64,000 nucleotides of DNA from positions 1,694,001 through 1,758,000 of the forward strand of contig NZ_CP050022.2 of NCBI RefSeq assembly GCF_011602485.2, given 5' to 3'. Position numbers and translations under genes: made by a program. Of this stretch, positions 33,590-41,513 are shown in pieces. The notes under the pieces are model-generated. The model worked only from the letters and a program-made list of their open reading frames with translations. It did no database searches and had not been told where the DNA came from. Numbering within the stretch: position 1 is the first letter of the stretch; each line of letters opens with the position of its first letter. This stretch comes from Bradyrhizobium sp. 1(2017) (GTDB taxonomy: Bacteria; Pseudomonadota; Alphaproteobacteria; Rhizobiales; Xanthobacteraceae).

Positions 33590-34768
33590 TCATGATTTGA
33601 TCAGCTGCGGCGCTGCGCTAGCGCAGCGCCGCAGCTTGCGTGTTTGCTGGTCGATGATGCCGATCGGCACGTCGAAGAAGCGCACTTGCCAGGCTCCGTC
33701 CTCGGTTTCCTCGACAGCGACTGCTTCACCGCCGAGAGCGCTGCAGATGTGGATGAGGTCGCCACGCCATTTGATCTCGCCGTTGGAGCGAACCTGGCGA
33801 ACCGCGGCTTCGGATGGATAATCAGGCTTGGGAAGCCGCCTTGGCATCTCACGGGGCGAAGGCTGATAGCAGCTGGCAGGCGGGCGCTGGCCAAGCGCTT
33901 CGTGCGGCCGCTCTTCATTGTAGTCGCGTGCAAATGCCGAGAACCGACGAGCCTGCGCCGCCCGGGTTGGCGGCGGTGGCCGCATGGCTTCCAGAAGCGT
34001 GAGGTGAAAGCGCTCGTGCCGGCCGTTCTGCTGCGGGTGGCCAGGATCAATCCGTTCATGACGGATACCAAGCTTGATCCACCATACCGACAGCGCCGTC
34101 AGGCCGGTGGTTCCGGTCGAGGCGAATGGCGAGCCGTTGTCGGAGCGGATGATCTGCGGCAAGCCGTACTCGCGAAACGCCCGCTCCAGCAGTGGTTGGC
34201 ATTCGCCATATTGCGTGCTGCCCGTCGCCGCCAAACTAATCAAATAGCGGCTGAAGCCGTCGGTCACTGTGAAGGGTTCAACCCGAGAGCCGTCGCCCAG
34301 TCGAATCCAGCCCTTGTGATCGAGAGCCCATACATGGTTGGCATGCCGAGGTACCGTCAGCTGCCCCATGCGCGGCGGCGCTCGTCGCCGCACCCGGCGA
34401 CTGCTGACCAATCCCGCCCGTTTAAGAATCTCGCCTGCCGTCGAGGCCGACGGCCAATCGACGTCCCCTTGCCGAGCCTCGAGCCTGCTCACGATCTTGC
34501 GCGGTCCCCAGCTCGGCCGCTCAAGCCGCAGCCCCACGATCGCATCCACGATGTGCCGTGGTGTCGCGCGCCCATGCACCCGCGCGGCGTGGGAGCGTTC
34601 CGCAAGCCCCCCAGGCCCCTCCAGCCGGTAGCGTTCCAACCATTTGTAACCGGTCTTGCGACTGATCTCGTAGCGGTCGCAAAGCTCCGTCATCGTCCAC
34701 AATCCGCTTCGCTGATCCGCGATGAACTTAATCCGTTGGTCCATTGCGCAGCTCTCTCGCCAAGGCAT
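33590..34768 (-). CDS. IS481-family transposase
   Basis: A 392-residue, apparently intact transposase. An N-terminal HTH ([19 protein letters not shown]) is followed by the IS481 linker (W-G-P-R-K-I) and an RNase-H-like integrase core with Asp150 in W-A-L-D-H-K-G, Asp210 in R-S-D-N-G-S-P-F, and Glu252 in N-G-R-H-E-R-F-H: the full DDE triad. The N-terminus [12 protein letters not shown] is the usual one for the family, so the first ATG (34768) is kept. The gene fills most of the element between its terminal repeats and should be active. Confidence 0.95.
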   Translation of the reverse strand: MPWRESCAMDQRIKFIADQRSGLWTMTELCDRYEISRKTGYKWLERYRLEGPGGLAERSHAARVHGRATPRHIVDAIVGLRLERPSWGPRKIVSRLEARQGDVDWPSASTAGEILKRAGLVSSRRVRRRAPPRMGQLTVPRHANHVWALDHKGWIRLGDGSRVEPFTVTDGFSRYLISLAATGSTQYGECQPLLERAFREYGLPQIIRSDNGSPFASTGTTGLTALSVWWIKLGIRHERIDPGHPQQNGRHERFHLTLLEAMRPPPPTRAAQARRFSAFARDYNEERPHEALGQRPPASCYQPSPREMPRRLPKPDYPSEAAVRQVRSNGEIKWRGDLIHICSALGGEAVAVEETEDGAWQVRFFDVPIGIIDQQTRKLRRCASAAPQLIKS

Positions 34769-34794
34769 CGGCTGTTCCTCCCAGCCGACAGAGA

Positions 34795-34847
34795 ACTGTC
34801 ACCTATCCATCCGGTCTATTGTGTTACCTATCTATCCGGTCTGGACA
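34795..34847 (-). repeat. Right terminal inverted repeat of the IS481 element
   Basis: The inverse of the left end, with two extra bases after TGTCCAG and a few mismatches. AACACAATAGACCGGATGGA is identical at both ends. Confidence 0.88.
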
Positions 34848-34877
34848 GAAGCCACCCTCTCCCACAAGGGGAGAGGG

Positions 34878-36116
34878 TCAAAACACCGTGCCGTCGCTGA
34901 TCACCTTAAGCGGCGGCGAGCCGTCGGGACGGCGCGAAAAGGCAATCGTGCGGCCCGCGGCCCAGGTGCCGCCTTCCAGGATGCTGGCGAGCGGCAAGGT
35001 CTCGGGGGTGCGGCCGAGATTGGCGCGGATGCGCTCGGCCAGCCGGTCGAGCAGCGCGACGGTCAGCGCGCGCCACTCCACGACCAGCAGTGAATCCACC
35101 GCATGCCCGCGCTCGGCATCGGCAGGTTCGCGCAGGCGCAGCACCTCATGATCCACGAACAATCCGCCATTGCGGTACTCGGCGAGTCCCGTCAGGCCGT
35201 CGATATCCTTCACGGTAAAGCCCGCGCGCTGCAGCGGCTCGATCAGCGAGTAGCTCAGCCATTGCGACAGCTTGTGCAGCGGCACCAGGCCCTTCGTTGC
35301 GTCGTTCGCCTGGATCGCCGGATGCCGCCAGCAATCGCCGAGCGGGACGCCCGCGAGTTCGAGCCGCGACGGCCAGATCGGCCCGAGTTCGTTCAGCACG
35401 GCGGACAGGATGGCGGGCGCGGGAAGAGCGCCGTTCACAGCGTGAGCCGCGATGTGATCGAACAGGCCGCCCGGCCTTGGCGTATCGTGCAGGCCGAACA
35501 CGTCTGCACGCTTGGCCACCAGCTTGCCGAGACGGCGCAACAGATCGGCACGCCCCTCGAGCCCGAGCAGAGGATTGTTGTCGGTCACTTGAAACGCGGT
35601 GGTGAGCGCGGCGAGCGGCAGCTTTGCGAGCGCGTTCGCGTCGGCCCTGAACGGCGAGCCGGCATCGTGCGAGAACAGCCCGCCCGCGAACATCTCGAGG
35701 CTTGCGATCGCAAGCCCTTCGGAGCGCCCCATGGCGTGTCCCGTCTCGGCGTCGCGGTATCGCCACGCAGCCCCTGCGCCGGCATCGAGCAGCACGCTGA
35801 CGATGGCGAGGTCGAACTCGGCGCGCGCCCGCGCGGCGCGATCCGGCCATGATGCAGTGTCGGCCAGCCGCGCCCAGCGGTCGACGCCGCCGAGCACAAA
35901 GTGCCGCCAGCGCGCATGGAACGGGATGTCCAGCGTCGGATAGGCTTGTCGCGTCACCGCGAGCACTGCTTCCGCAACGCCGTCCATGCGGCCGAGATCG
36001 ATCGTGAAGTGGCTCAAGCCGCCGGTAAGGCCGCGCTCGAGCATCTGTTCGGCCCGCGCGCGAACCGCCGCTGCGGTGAGCAGCGCGCGCGCCTGTCGTT
36101 CCAAAGCGTCCGCCAT
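34878..36116 (-). CDS. URC4/urg3 family protein (DUF1688), uracil catabolism
   Basis: A 412-residue DUF1688 protein, homologous to yeast URC4 and fungal urg3. Recognisable blocks are F-T-I-D-L-G-R-M-D-G-V-A, I-P-F-H-A-R-W-R-H-F, R-P-G-G-L-F-D-H and H-K-L-S-Q-W-L-S-Y-S-L-I-E-P-L-Q. In the URC route URC4 is essential for growth on uracil as nitrogen source, but its chemistry is unresolved. The ATG at 36116 lies seven bases after the URC1 stop, so the two form an operon. Its stop is about 30 bases from an IS481 element that separates it from the phosphoribosyltransferase gene. Confidence 0.9.
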   Translation of the reverse strand: MADALERQARALLTAAAVRARAEQMLERGLTGGLSHFTIDLGRMDGVAEAVLAVTRQAYPTLDIPFHARWRHFVLGGVDRWARLADTASWPDRAARARAEFDLAIVSVLLDAGAGAAWRYRDAETGHAMGRSEGLAIASLEMFAGGLFSHDAGSPFRADANALAKLPLAALTTAFQVTDNNPLLGLEGRADLLRRLGKLVAKRADVFGLHDTPRPGGLFDHIAAHAVNGALPAPAILSAVLNELGPIWPSRLELAGVPLGDCWRHPAIQANDATKGLVPLHKLSQWLSYSLIEPLQRAGFTVKDIDGLTGLAEYRNGGLFVDHEVLRLREPADAERGHAVDSLLVVEWRALTVALLDRLAERIRANLGRTPETLPLASILEGGTWAAGRTIAFSRRPDGSPPLKVISDGTVF

Positions 36117-36123
36117 CGCGCGA

Positions 36124-37380
36124 TCAGTATTTTTCCAGCGAACGCCCGACCACGTCGCCCACGTCCTTCTCGGGCGCGATGTCGGTCGAGTAATAGCCGG
36201 CGGCTTTCTTCGCGGCGATCTCGACATAGGCGTCGGCCGGGATCAGCTCCGGCGGGATCGGCACGCGCTCGACGATGTCGATGCCTTGCGAGGTCAGTGC
36301 GTCGTACTTCATGTCGCTCATCGACAGGAAGCGATCGATCCGCTTCAGTCCGAGCCAGTGGATCGTATCCGGCATGAGCTGCTGGAAGCGGGCGTCCTGG
36401 ACGCCGGCAACGCATTCGGTGCGCTCGAAATAGGCGGCGGCCGCATCGCCATCCTCCTGTCGCTTGCGCGCATTGTAGACCAGGAATTTGGTGACCTCGC
36501 CGAGCGCGCGGCCTTCCTTGCGGTTGTAGACGACGAGCCCAAGCCCGCCCTCCTGCGCGCCGCGCGCGGATTCCTCGATGCCGTGGATGAGGTAGGGCCG
36601 GCAGGTGCAGATGTCGGAGCCGAACACGTCGGAGCCGTTGCACTCGTCATGCACGCGGCAAGTGATCCTGGTGCGATGGTCCGGCAGCTTGGTCACATCG
36701 CCGAACATGTAGACGGTGGTGCCGCCGATCGGCGGCAGAAACACCTTCATGTCCGGCCGCGTCACCAGCTCCGGAAACATGCCGGCGGTCTGCTCGAACA
36801 GCGTCCGCCGCAACTCGGTCTCGCTGGTGCCGAAGCGCGTCGCGAGGCCGGGCAGGTACCAGACCGGATCGATCGCGATCTTCGCGACGGAGACGCTGCC
36901 ATTGGTGTGCACGACCTCGCCGTCGGCGCGTAAGCGTTTTGCCGCCAGCGCCTCGCGAATCTCCGGCAGGTCGAGCCGCGCCCGCGTCACCGCGATGCTC
37001 GGACGGATGTCGACGCCCTCGGCGATCTCCTGGCGGAAGTTCTCCGCAACGAGGTGTCCCCAGGGATCGAGCGCGACGATCTTCGCGGGGTCTTGCCATT
37101 GCTCGAACGGCCCGATGGTTGCGGCCGGAAACGTGTTGGTGAGATCGGGCCTGCGAATCGGATCGAGCGCGCCGGCAGAGACCGCGAGCGCCCGGTACAT
37201 CGCATAGGACCCGCCATGGCTGCCGATCACGTTGCGATCGCCCGTGCGCGATACCGTGCCGATGATCGGTCCTCTGGCGCGCGCGTCCGCCGCGCCCCAG
37301 TGGATCGGGAAGGCGGCCTTCCGGCCCGGCTCCGGATGGGAGGTCAGGCGGATGTGGTCGGTACGGTTCGCGCGGCTCAT
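36124..37380 (-). CDS. URC1-type GTP cyclohydrolase II homologue, uracil catabolism
   Basis: A 418-residue protein of the URC1 branch of the GTP cyclohydrolase II family, longer at the N-terminus than riboflavin RibA. The zinc site is kept: Cys247, Cys258 and Cys260 in C-N-G-S-D-V-F-G-S-D-I-C-T-C. The catalytic arginine segment reads K-E-G-R-A-L-G (Arg291), where RibA has Q-E-G-R-G-I-G. In the yeast URC pathway URC1 is thought to open a uracil nucleotide ring in a reaction like that of GTP cyclohydrolase. The adjacent URC4 and UPRT genes make this assignment much more likely than a riboflavin role. Confidence 0.9.
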   Translation of the reverse strand: MSRANRTDHIRLTSHPEPGRKAAFPIHWGAADARARGPIIGTVSRTGDRNVIGSHGGSYAMYRALAVSAGALDPIRRPDLTNTFPAATIGPFEQWQDPAKIVALDPWGHLVAENFRQEIAEGVDIRPSIAVTRARLDLPEIREALAAKRLRADGEVVHTNGSVSVAKIAIDPVWYLPGLATRFGTSETELRRTLFEQTAGMFPELVTRPDMKVFLPPIGGTTVYMFGDVTKLPDHRTRITCRVHDECNGSDVFGSDICTCRPYLIHGIEESARGAQEGGLGLVVYNRKEGRALGEVTKFLVYNARKRQEDGDAAAAYFERTECVAGVQDARFQQLMPDTIHWLGLKRIDRFLSMSDMKYDALTSQGIDIVERVPIPPELIPADAYVEIAAKKAAGYYSTDIAPEKDVGDVVGRSLEKY

Positions 37381-37689
37381 GTCCAGGCTCCCAAAAAGCC
37401 AATGGCCCGCCGCTCGGACGGGCCTGGCTCGGTCGCGTTGCCAGTCGAGGACCCCGGCGACGCAAGCTCAATCCAACATATTGTAGCGGCCCTCGGCGAC
37501 AGACAAGTTAATCGTGCGGGACCGGTCGAACGGCCGTTCCGGATCAGCGAACGGCGCCCGAGTACCCCCTATATCTATGGAATTGTTTGGATTTTTGAAG
37601 GGGCCGGCCCGCGCCCTCCAAACAGGTGGCTGGATAAAACCTGCATATTCGGACATATCGGGCGGATCGGTTCTGCCCCGGAGAACGCC
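37381..37689. other. Intergenic region, divergent URC1 and PLP-enzyme promoters
   Basis: This 309-bp gap lies between divergent starts. It holds GC-rich palindromic fragments (GGGCCGGCCC at about 37600) and an AT-rich stretch (CCCCTATATCTATGGAATTG) at about 37565-37585 that may hold a promoter for the plus-strand gene. I see no gene or clear operator in it. Confidence 0.4.
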
Positions 37690-38817
37690 ATGCCTACCGC
37701 CAGCTATATCGACCCCCGCAACGGACAGCTCTATTCCCTTGACCAGCCGCGCTGGTGCTCGGACGAGCGGACGCCGCTGCTGGTGACGCCCGGCGCCGGC
37801 ATCGCGCGCGAGGACATCGATGGCCGCGCGCGATCGCTCTGGCGCTACCGGGCGGCGCTGCCGGTCGAGATCAAGAACCCGATCACGCTCGGCGAGGGCT
37901 GCACGCCGCTGGTGCAGCAGGGCTGGGGCGAGCTGCGTCCGCTCTTCAAGCTCGAATGGTTCAATCCGACCGGCAGCTTCAAGGACCGCGGCTCTTCGGT
38001 GATGCTGTCGTTCCTGCGCCAGATCGGCGTCGATGCAATTCTGGAGGACTCGTCAGGCAATGGCGGCTCGTCGATGGCGGGGCTGGGTGCCGCCGGCGGC
38101 ATGCGCGTGAAGATCCTGGCGCCGGCCTCGACGTCGCCGGCCAAGATCGCGCAGGTGCGCGCTTATGGCGCCACGGTGCAACTGGTCGAAGGTCCGCGTG
38201 AGGAGTCGGAGGCCGAGGCCATCCGCCAGTCGAGCCAGACGTTTTACGCCAGCCACAATTGGCAGCCGTTCTTTCTCGAAGGCACCAAATCGCTCGCCTA
38301 CGAGATCTGGGAGGACCTCGGCTTCCGCGCGCCCGACAACGTCATCGTTCCCGTCGGCGCCGGCAGCAGCCTGCTCGGCTGCGCCTTCGGCTTCCGCGAG
38401 TTGCTGAAAGCCGGGCAGATCTCGAAGCTGCCGCGGCTGTTCGCGGCGCAGCCGCAAAATTGCTCGCCGATCGATGCGAGCTTCAAGGCCGGCGTCGACA
38501 CGCCCGTCGCGCGCGAGGTACACAAGACCATCGCCGAAGGCACCGCCATCAAGAGCCCGCTGCGCCTGCGCGAGATCATCGCCGCGCTGCGCGAGAGCGG
38601 TGGCGGCACCGTCGCGCTCGCCGAGGACGAGATCGTCGCCGCCCTGCGGCGTCTCGCACGGCAGGGCCTGTTCGCCGAGCCGACCAGCGCCAGCGCGGCT
38701 GCCGCGCTGGACAAACTCTCCGCCGCCGGCGCCATCAAGGCGAACGAAACCACGGTGGCCGTCCTCACCGGCACCGGGCTGAAGGCTGCAACCACCGTCG
38801 CCGATCTCGTGCAATAG
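37690..38817 (+). CDS. Threonine synthase-like PLP-dependent enzyme
   Basis: A 375-residue fold-type II PLP enzyme. Lys98 in P-T-G-S-F-K-D-R-G-S is the Schiff-base lysine in the threonine-synthase consensus, E-D-S-S-G-N-G-G-S-S is the phosphate/substrate loop, and V-P-V-G-A-G-S-S-L-L-G near residue 222 binds the cofactor phosphate. The ending V-L-T-G-T-G-L-K fits threonine synthases. A housekeeping thrC normally lies elsewhere, so this could be a specialised lyase. It is divergent from the URC operon, and a role in handling an amino acid or ureido intermediate is possible but unsupported. Confidence 0.85.
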   Translation: MPTASYIDPRNGQLYSLDQPRWCSDERTPLLVTPGAGIAREDIDGRARSLWRYRAALPVEIKNPITLGEGCTPLVQQGWGELRPLFKLEWFNPTGSFKDRGSSVMLSFLRQIGVDAILEDSSGNGGSSMAGLGAAGGMRVKILAPASTSPAKIAQVRAYGATVQLVEGPREESEAEAIRQSSQTFYASHNWQPFFLEGTKSLAYEIWEDLGFRAPDNVIVPVGAGSSLLGCAFGFRELLKAGQISKLPRLFAAQPQNCSPIDASFKAGVDTPVAREVHKTIAEGTAIKSPLRLREIIAALRESGGGTVALAEDEIVAALRRLARQGLFAEPTSASAAAALDKLSAAGAIKANETTVAVLTGTGLKAATTVADLVQ

Positions 38818-38898
38818 GGGATCCTGCCGGACCCGCGTTGAACCTTCGACGTCCGCCGCCAGCCTCATGGAGACCGACCTTGAGCAAAGGAGAGTTCC

Positions 38899-39705
38899 AT
38901 GATTGCGCAGGATCCGTTTGCGGGTTTCAAGGCCATCCAGAAGGAAGCCTGGTCGCTGTTCACGCCGATGGAGGTCTTCACCACGCCGGCCGCCGCCAAG
39001 CTGGTCGGCTTTGCCGGCGTTGCCGCCGGGCAAAGGCTGCTCGACGTCGGATGCGGCACCGGTGTCGCCGCGATCACGGCGGCGCGCCGCGGGGCGAAGG
39101 TGAGAGGTCTCGACCTGTCGCCCGTCCTGCTCGAGCGGGCCCGTGAGCACGCACAGCTGATGAACCTCGATGTCGCCTTCACCGAGGGCGACGCCGAAGG
39201 CCTGCCCTATGGGGACAACGAGTTCGACGTGGTGCTCAGCCAGTTCGGCCACATGTTCGCGCCGCGTCCGGATGTTGCCGTCGGCGAGATGCTGCGCGTG
39301 CTGAAGCCCGGCGGAACGATCGCCTTCTCCACCTGGCCGCCGCATCTTTATGTCGGACGCATGTTCGCGCTGGTCGGCCGCCACCTGCCGCCGCCCGAGG
39401 GCGTGGCATCACCGGTGTTGTGGGGCGATCCGAAGATCATCGCCGAGCGTCTCGCGGGCAAGGTAAGGGATCTCTCTTTCGAGGTCGACATCATGACGCC
39501 CTCCGCGCTCAGCCCGCAGCATTTCCGCCGCACCATGGAAGCGACGATCGGGCCCCTTATCAAGCTCGTTGCCCAGTACAAGGACGAGCCGGACAAGCTG
39601 CGCGATTTTCGCAGCGAGTTCGAGGCGTTGATCGCCGAATATTTCGACGGAAGCCGCAACGTGATGCGCCAGCAATTTCTGATGACCAGGGCAAGGAAGG
39701 CGTGA
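38899..39705 (+). CDS. Class I SAM-dependent methyltransferase
   Basis: A 268-residue UbiE/Methyltransf_11-type enzyme. Motif I is L-L-D-V-G-C-G-T-G-V-A-A (about 47-58), the acidic residue that binds the ribose is in G-L-D-L-S-P, and F-D-V-V-L-S-Q-F-G-H and R-V-L-K-P-G-G-T-I-A-F are motifs post-I and III. GAGAGTTCC precedes ATG at 38899. The substrate is unknown. It follows the PLP enzyme by about 80 bases in the same direction, so co-transcription is possible. Confidence 0.87.
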   Translation: MIAQDPFAGFKAIQKEAWSLFTPMEVFTTPAAAKLVGFAGVAAGQRLLDVGCGTGVAAITAARRGAKVRGLDLSPVLLERAREHAQLMNLDVAFTEGDAEGLPYGDNEFDVVLSQFGHMFAPRPDVAVGEMLRVLKPGGTIAFSTWPPHLYVGRMFALVGRHLPPPEGVASPVLWGDPKIIAERLAGKVRDLSFEVDIMTPSALSPQHFRRTMEATIGPLIKLVAQYKDEPDKLRDFRSEFEALIAEYFDGSRNVMRQQFLMTRARKA

Positions 39706-39775
39706 GCGGGCCCGACGGCAACATTCACGTGCGCGCCTCGCTTACCCTCCCCTCCAGGGCAGGGTAAGCGGCGCG

Positions 39776-40591
39776 TCACTCCTTCAGTTCATTCACCCGC
39801 TTGACCCACGCGCGCACGTCCTTGAGCACGGCGGGCAGCACCGCCTTGACCTCCGCGATCGTCATGCCCGCCTTGATGCGGGGGTCGTAGAGCACGTTGA
39901 GGATGTACTGGTCGTAGACGTCGAAATAGCCCATCGAGACGTTGTCGTTGAACATGGTCCAGGGCACGCTGGCGGTGTCGTTGATCGGCCCGAGCGATTG
40001 CAGCAGCTCCTCATAGGCGCAGTCGAGGAAGGTGAAATCGCCGTTGTCGACGGTGAGGATGACGTCGGAATGCTCGATCTCGAAATTGTCGTTCTTGCGA
40101 AAGCCGGACAGGCATTGCGGATCTAGCGAGTTGCGGATCTCGCGCGCCTTCTCCGCGCCGTAGAAGCTCGTGAGCGTGCGGTAGAGTTCACGGTCGCGCA
40201 CCAGCTTGACCCGCACATTCGCCGCCTCGTGGGTGTCGGTCATGGCGATGTCGAGATGCTGCACGCGCGTGGCGATGTCGTTCACGACCTTCGCGAGCTG
40301 CGTCTTGCGATCGGCGCGATCGCTCTCGGCGTAGACGCGCACCGGCCCGTCGAACTTGCGGATGCGGTCGACGCGGCCGGCGAGGTGATATTCGGCGCCG
40401 AACGCCGTCTTCAGGAAGCCCTCGACGATCTCGCCGTCGGTGAAGCTTTTCTTCTCCGAGCGCTGGCGCGAGGTGATCGCGGGCAGTTCGCCCGCGGCAG
40501 CCGGGGGTGCGGCGTCAGGCACCAAGGTGAGCGCGGCGAGCACCAGGAGGGCGATACGAAGGCGAGGCGAGGACGGATTCAGAGCGCTCAT
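39776..40591 (-). CDS. Exported DUF2927-domain protein
   Basis: A 271-residue protein with an N-terminal signal peptide (hydrophobic core R-I-A-L-L-V-L-A-A-L-T-L-V, cleavage near A-A-A-G). The DUF2927 region spans roughly residues 50-215, with F-L-K-T-A-F-G-A-E-Y, then P-Q-C-L-S-G-F-R and F-L-D-C-A-Y-E-E-L-L-Q-S-L-G-P, where the two cysteines may pair. D-N-V-S-M-G-Y-F-D-V-Y-D follows. The ATG at 40591 is chosen because it begins the signal peptide. DUF2927 is periplasmic and of unknown function. Confidence 0.83.
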   Translation of the reverse strand: MSALNPSSPRLRIALLVLAALTLVPDAAPPAAAGELPAITSRQRSEKKSFTDGEIVEGFLKTAFGAEYHLAGRVDRIRKFDGPVRVYAESDRADRKTQLAKVVNDIATRVQHLDIAMTDTHEAANVRVKLVRDRELYRTLTSFYGAEKAREIRNSLDPQCLSGFRKNDNFEIEHSDVILTVDNGDFTFLDCAYEELLQSLGPINDTASVPWTMFNDNVSMGYFDVYDQYILNVLYDPRIKAGMTIAEVKAVLPAVLKDVRAWVKRVNELKE

Positions 40592-40681
40592 CGTCCGTCG
40601 ACGCTGCCGCATTCGCCTCGCGCGCACAAGTCGGCAAATTCACGCGCTCCGCGGGTTCCCCGACGCAGTCGTCCGGCCGGC

Positions 40682-41260
40682 CTAGTTGTTCAGCACCACC
40701 ACGGTGGTGCCGACGGCGACGCGGCTATAGAGGTCGGTCACGTCGTCATTGGTCATGCGGAAGCAGCCCGACGACACCGCCTGGCCGATCGTCTCCGGCT
40801 CGTTGGAGCCGTGGATGCGATACAGCGTCGAGCCCAGATACATCGCCCGCGCGCCGAGCGGATTGTCGACGCCGCCCTTCATGTGGCGCGGCAGGTCGGG
40901 CCGGCGGGCCAGCATCTGCGACGGCGGCGTCCAGGCCGGCCATTCCTTCTTGGCGGTGATCCTGTGCACCCCGCCCCAGCGGAAGCCGTCGCGGCCGACG
41001 CCGATGCCGTAGCGCAGCGCCTGGCCGTTCTGGAGCACCAGATACAGCCGCCGCTCGCTGGTGTTCACCACGATCGTGCCGGGCGCGTACTTGCCGTTAT
41101 ACATGACGGTGGTGCGGGGGACGGGATTGGCGCCGGAACGGAAGAAGTTCGGGCCGCCGCCCATGATGTCGCGCGAGTCGAACTCTTCGGCGAGTGCGCC
41201 GCCTGCGGTGGTTGACAGCAGTGCGATGACGGCGATCGGCGCGGCAAAAAACCGGATCAT
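40682..41260 (-). CDS. L,D-transpeptidase (YkuD family)
   Basis: A 192-residue exported enzyme. The signal peptide is M-I-R-F-F-A-A-P-I-A-V with a hydrophobic core. The YkuD domain has R-L-Y-L-V-L-Q-N-G-Q-A at its start, H-G-S-N-E-P (the catalytic His) and S-S-G-C-F-R-M (catalytic Cys) near the end. It would make 3-3 crosslinks in peptidoglycan or attach proteins to it. GGGGAAA just upstream supports the ATG at 41260 over a TTG 15 bases earlier. Confidence 0.92.
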   Translation of the reverse strand: MIRFFAAPIAVIALLSTTAGGALAEEFDSRDIMGGGPNFFRSGANPVPRTTVMYNGKYAPGTIVVNTSERRLYLVLQNGQALRYGIGVGRDGFRWGGVHRITAKKEWPAWTPPSQMLARRPDLPRHMKGGVDNPLGARAMYLGSTLYRIHGSNEPETIGQAVSSGCFRMTNDDVTDLYSRVAVGTTVVVLNN

Positions 41261-41513
41261 TGTTTTCCCCAGCAAGAAATCGATTCAATGAACGCCACAG
41301 GCCATATTTGCGGGGATTCCGCAAGCCACGGGCCCGTGAGGCAGGTCCTTCTTCACGATTGGCGTTACCAAATCGGCAACCACAATTTGCCGAAAAACAT
41401 TAGCCAAACCCGCGCGGGGCAGGGCCGCGATGGCGGCTATTGCTTTGACGGACCGCGCGAACAATGATTGGTCGGATGGATCACCTGAAAAGACCGGTTG
41501 CGGAGCAAAAAGA

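Larger units (their letters stand above)
33536..34847. mobile_element. Complete IS481-family insertion sequence, 1312 bp
   Basis: The element is bounded by imperfect terminal inverted repeats beginning TGTCCAG (33536-33586 and the complement of 34795-34847) and contains one intact DDE transposase gene. The flanking bases are GAA on both sides, giving a likely 3-bp target duplication. Removing the element and one GAA restores a continuous palindromic repeat (GGCTTCGCTTTCGCGAAGCC), which shows where the insertion occurred. It separates URC4 from the uracil phosphoribosyltransferase gene. Confidence 0.92.

Noticed and set aside
36124..37380. Annotation as riboflavin-pathway ribA
   Set aside because: The longer N-terminus, the K-E-G-R-A-L-G variant of the active site and the URC4/UPRT neighbours fit URC1 better.
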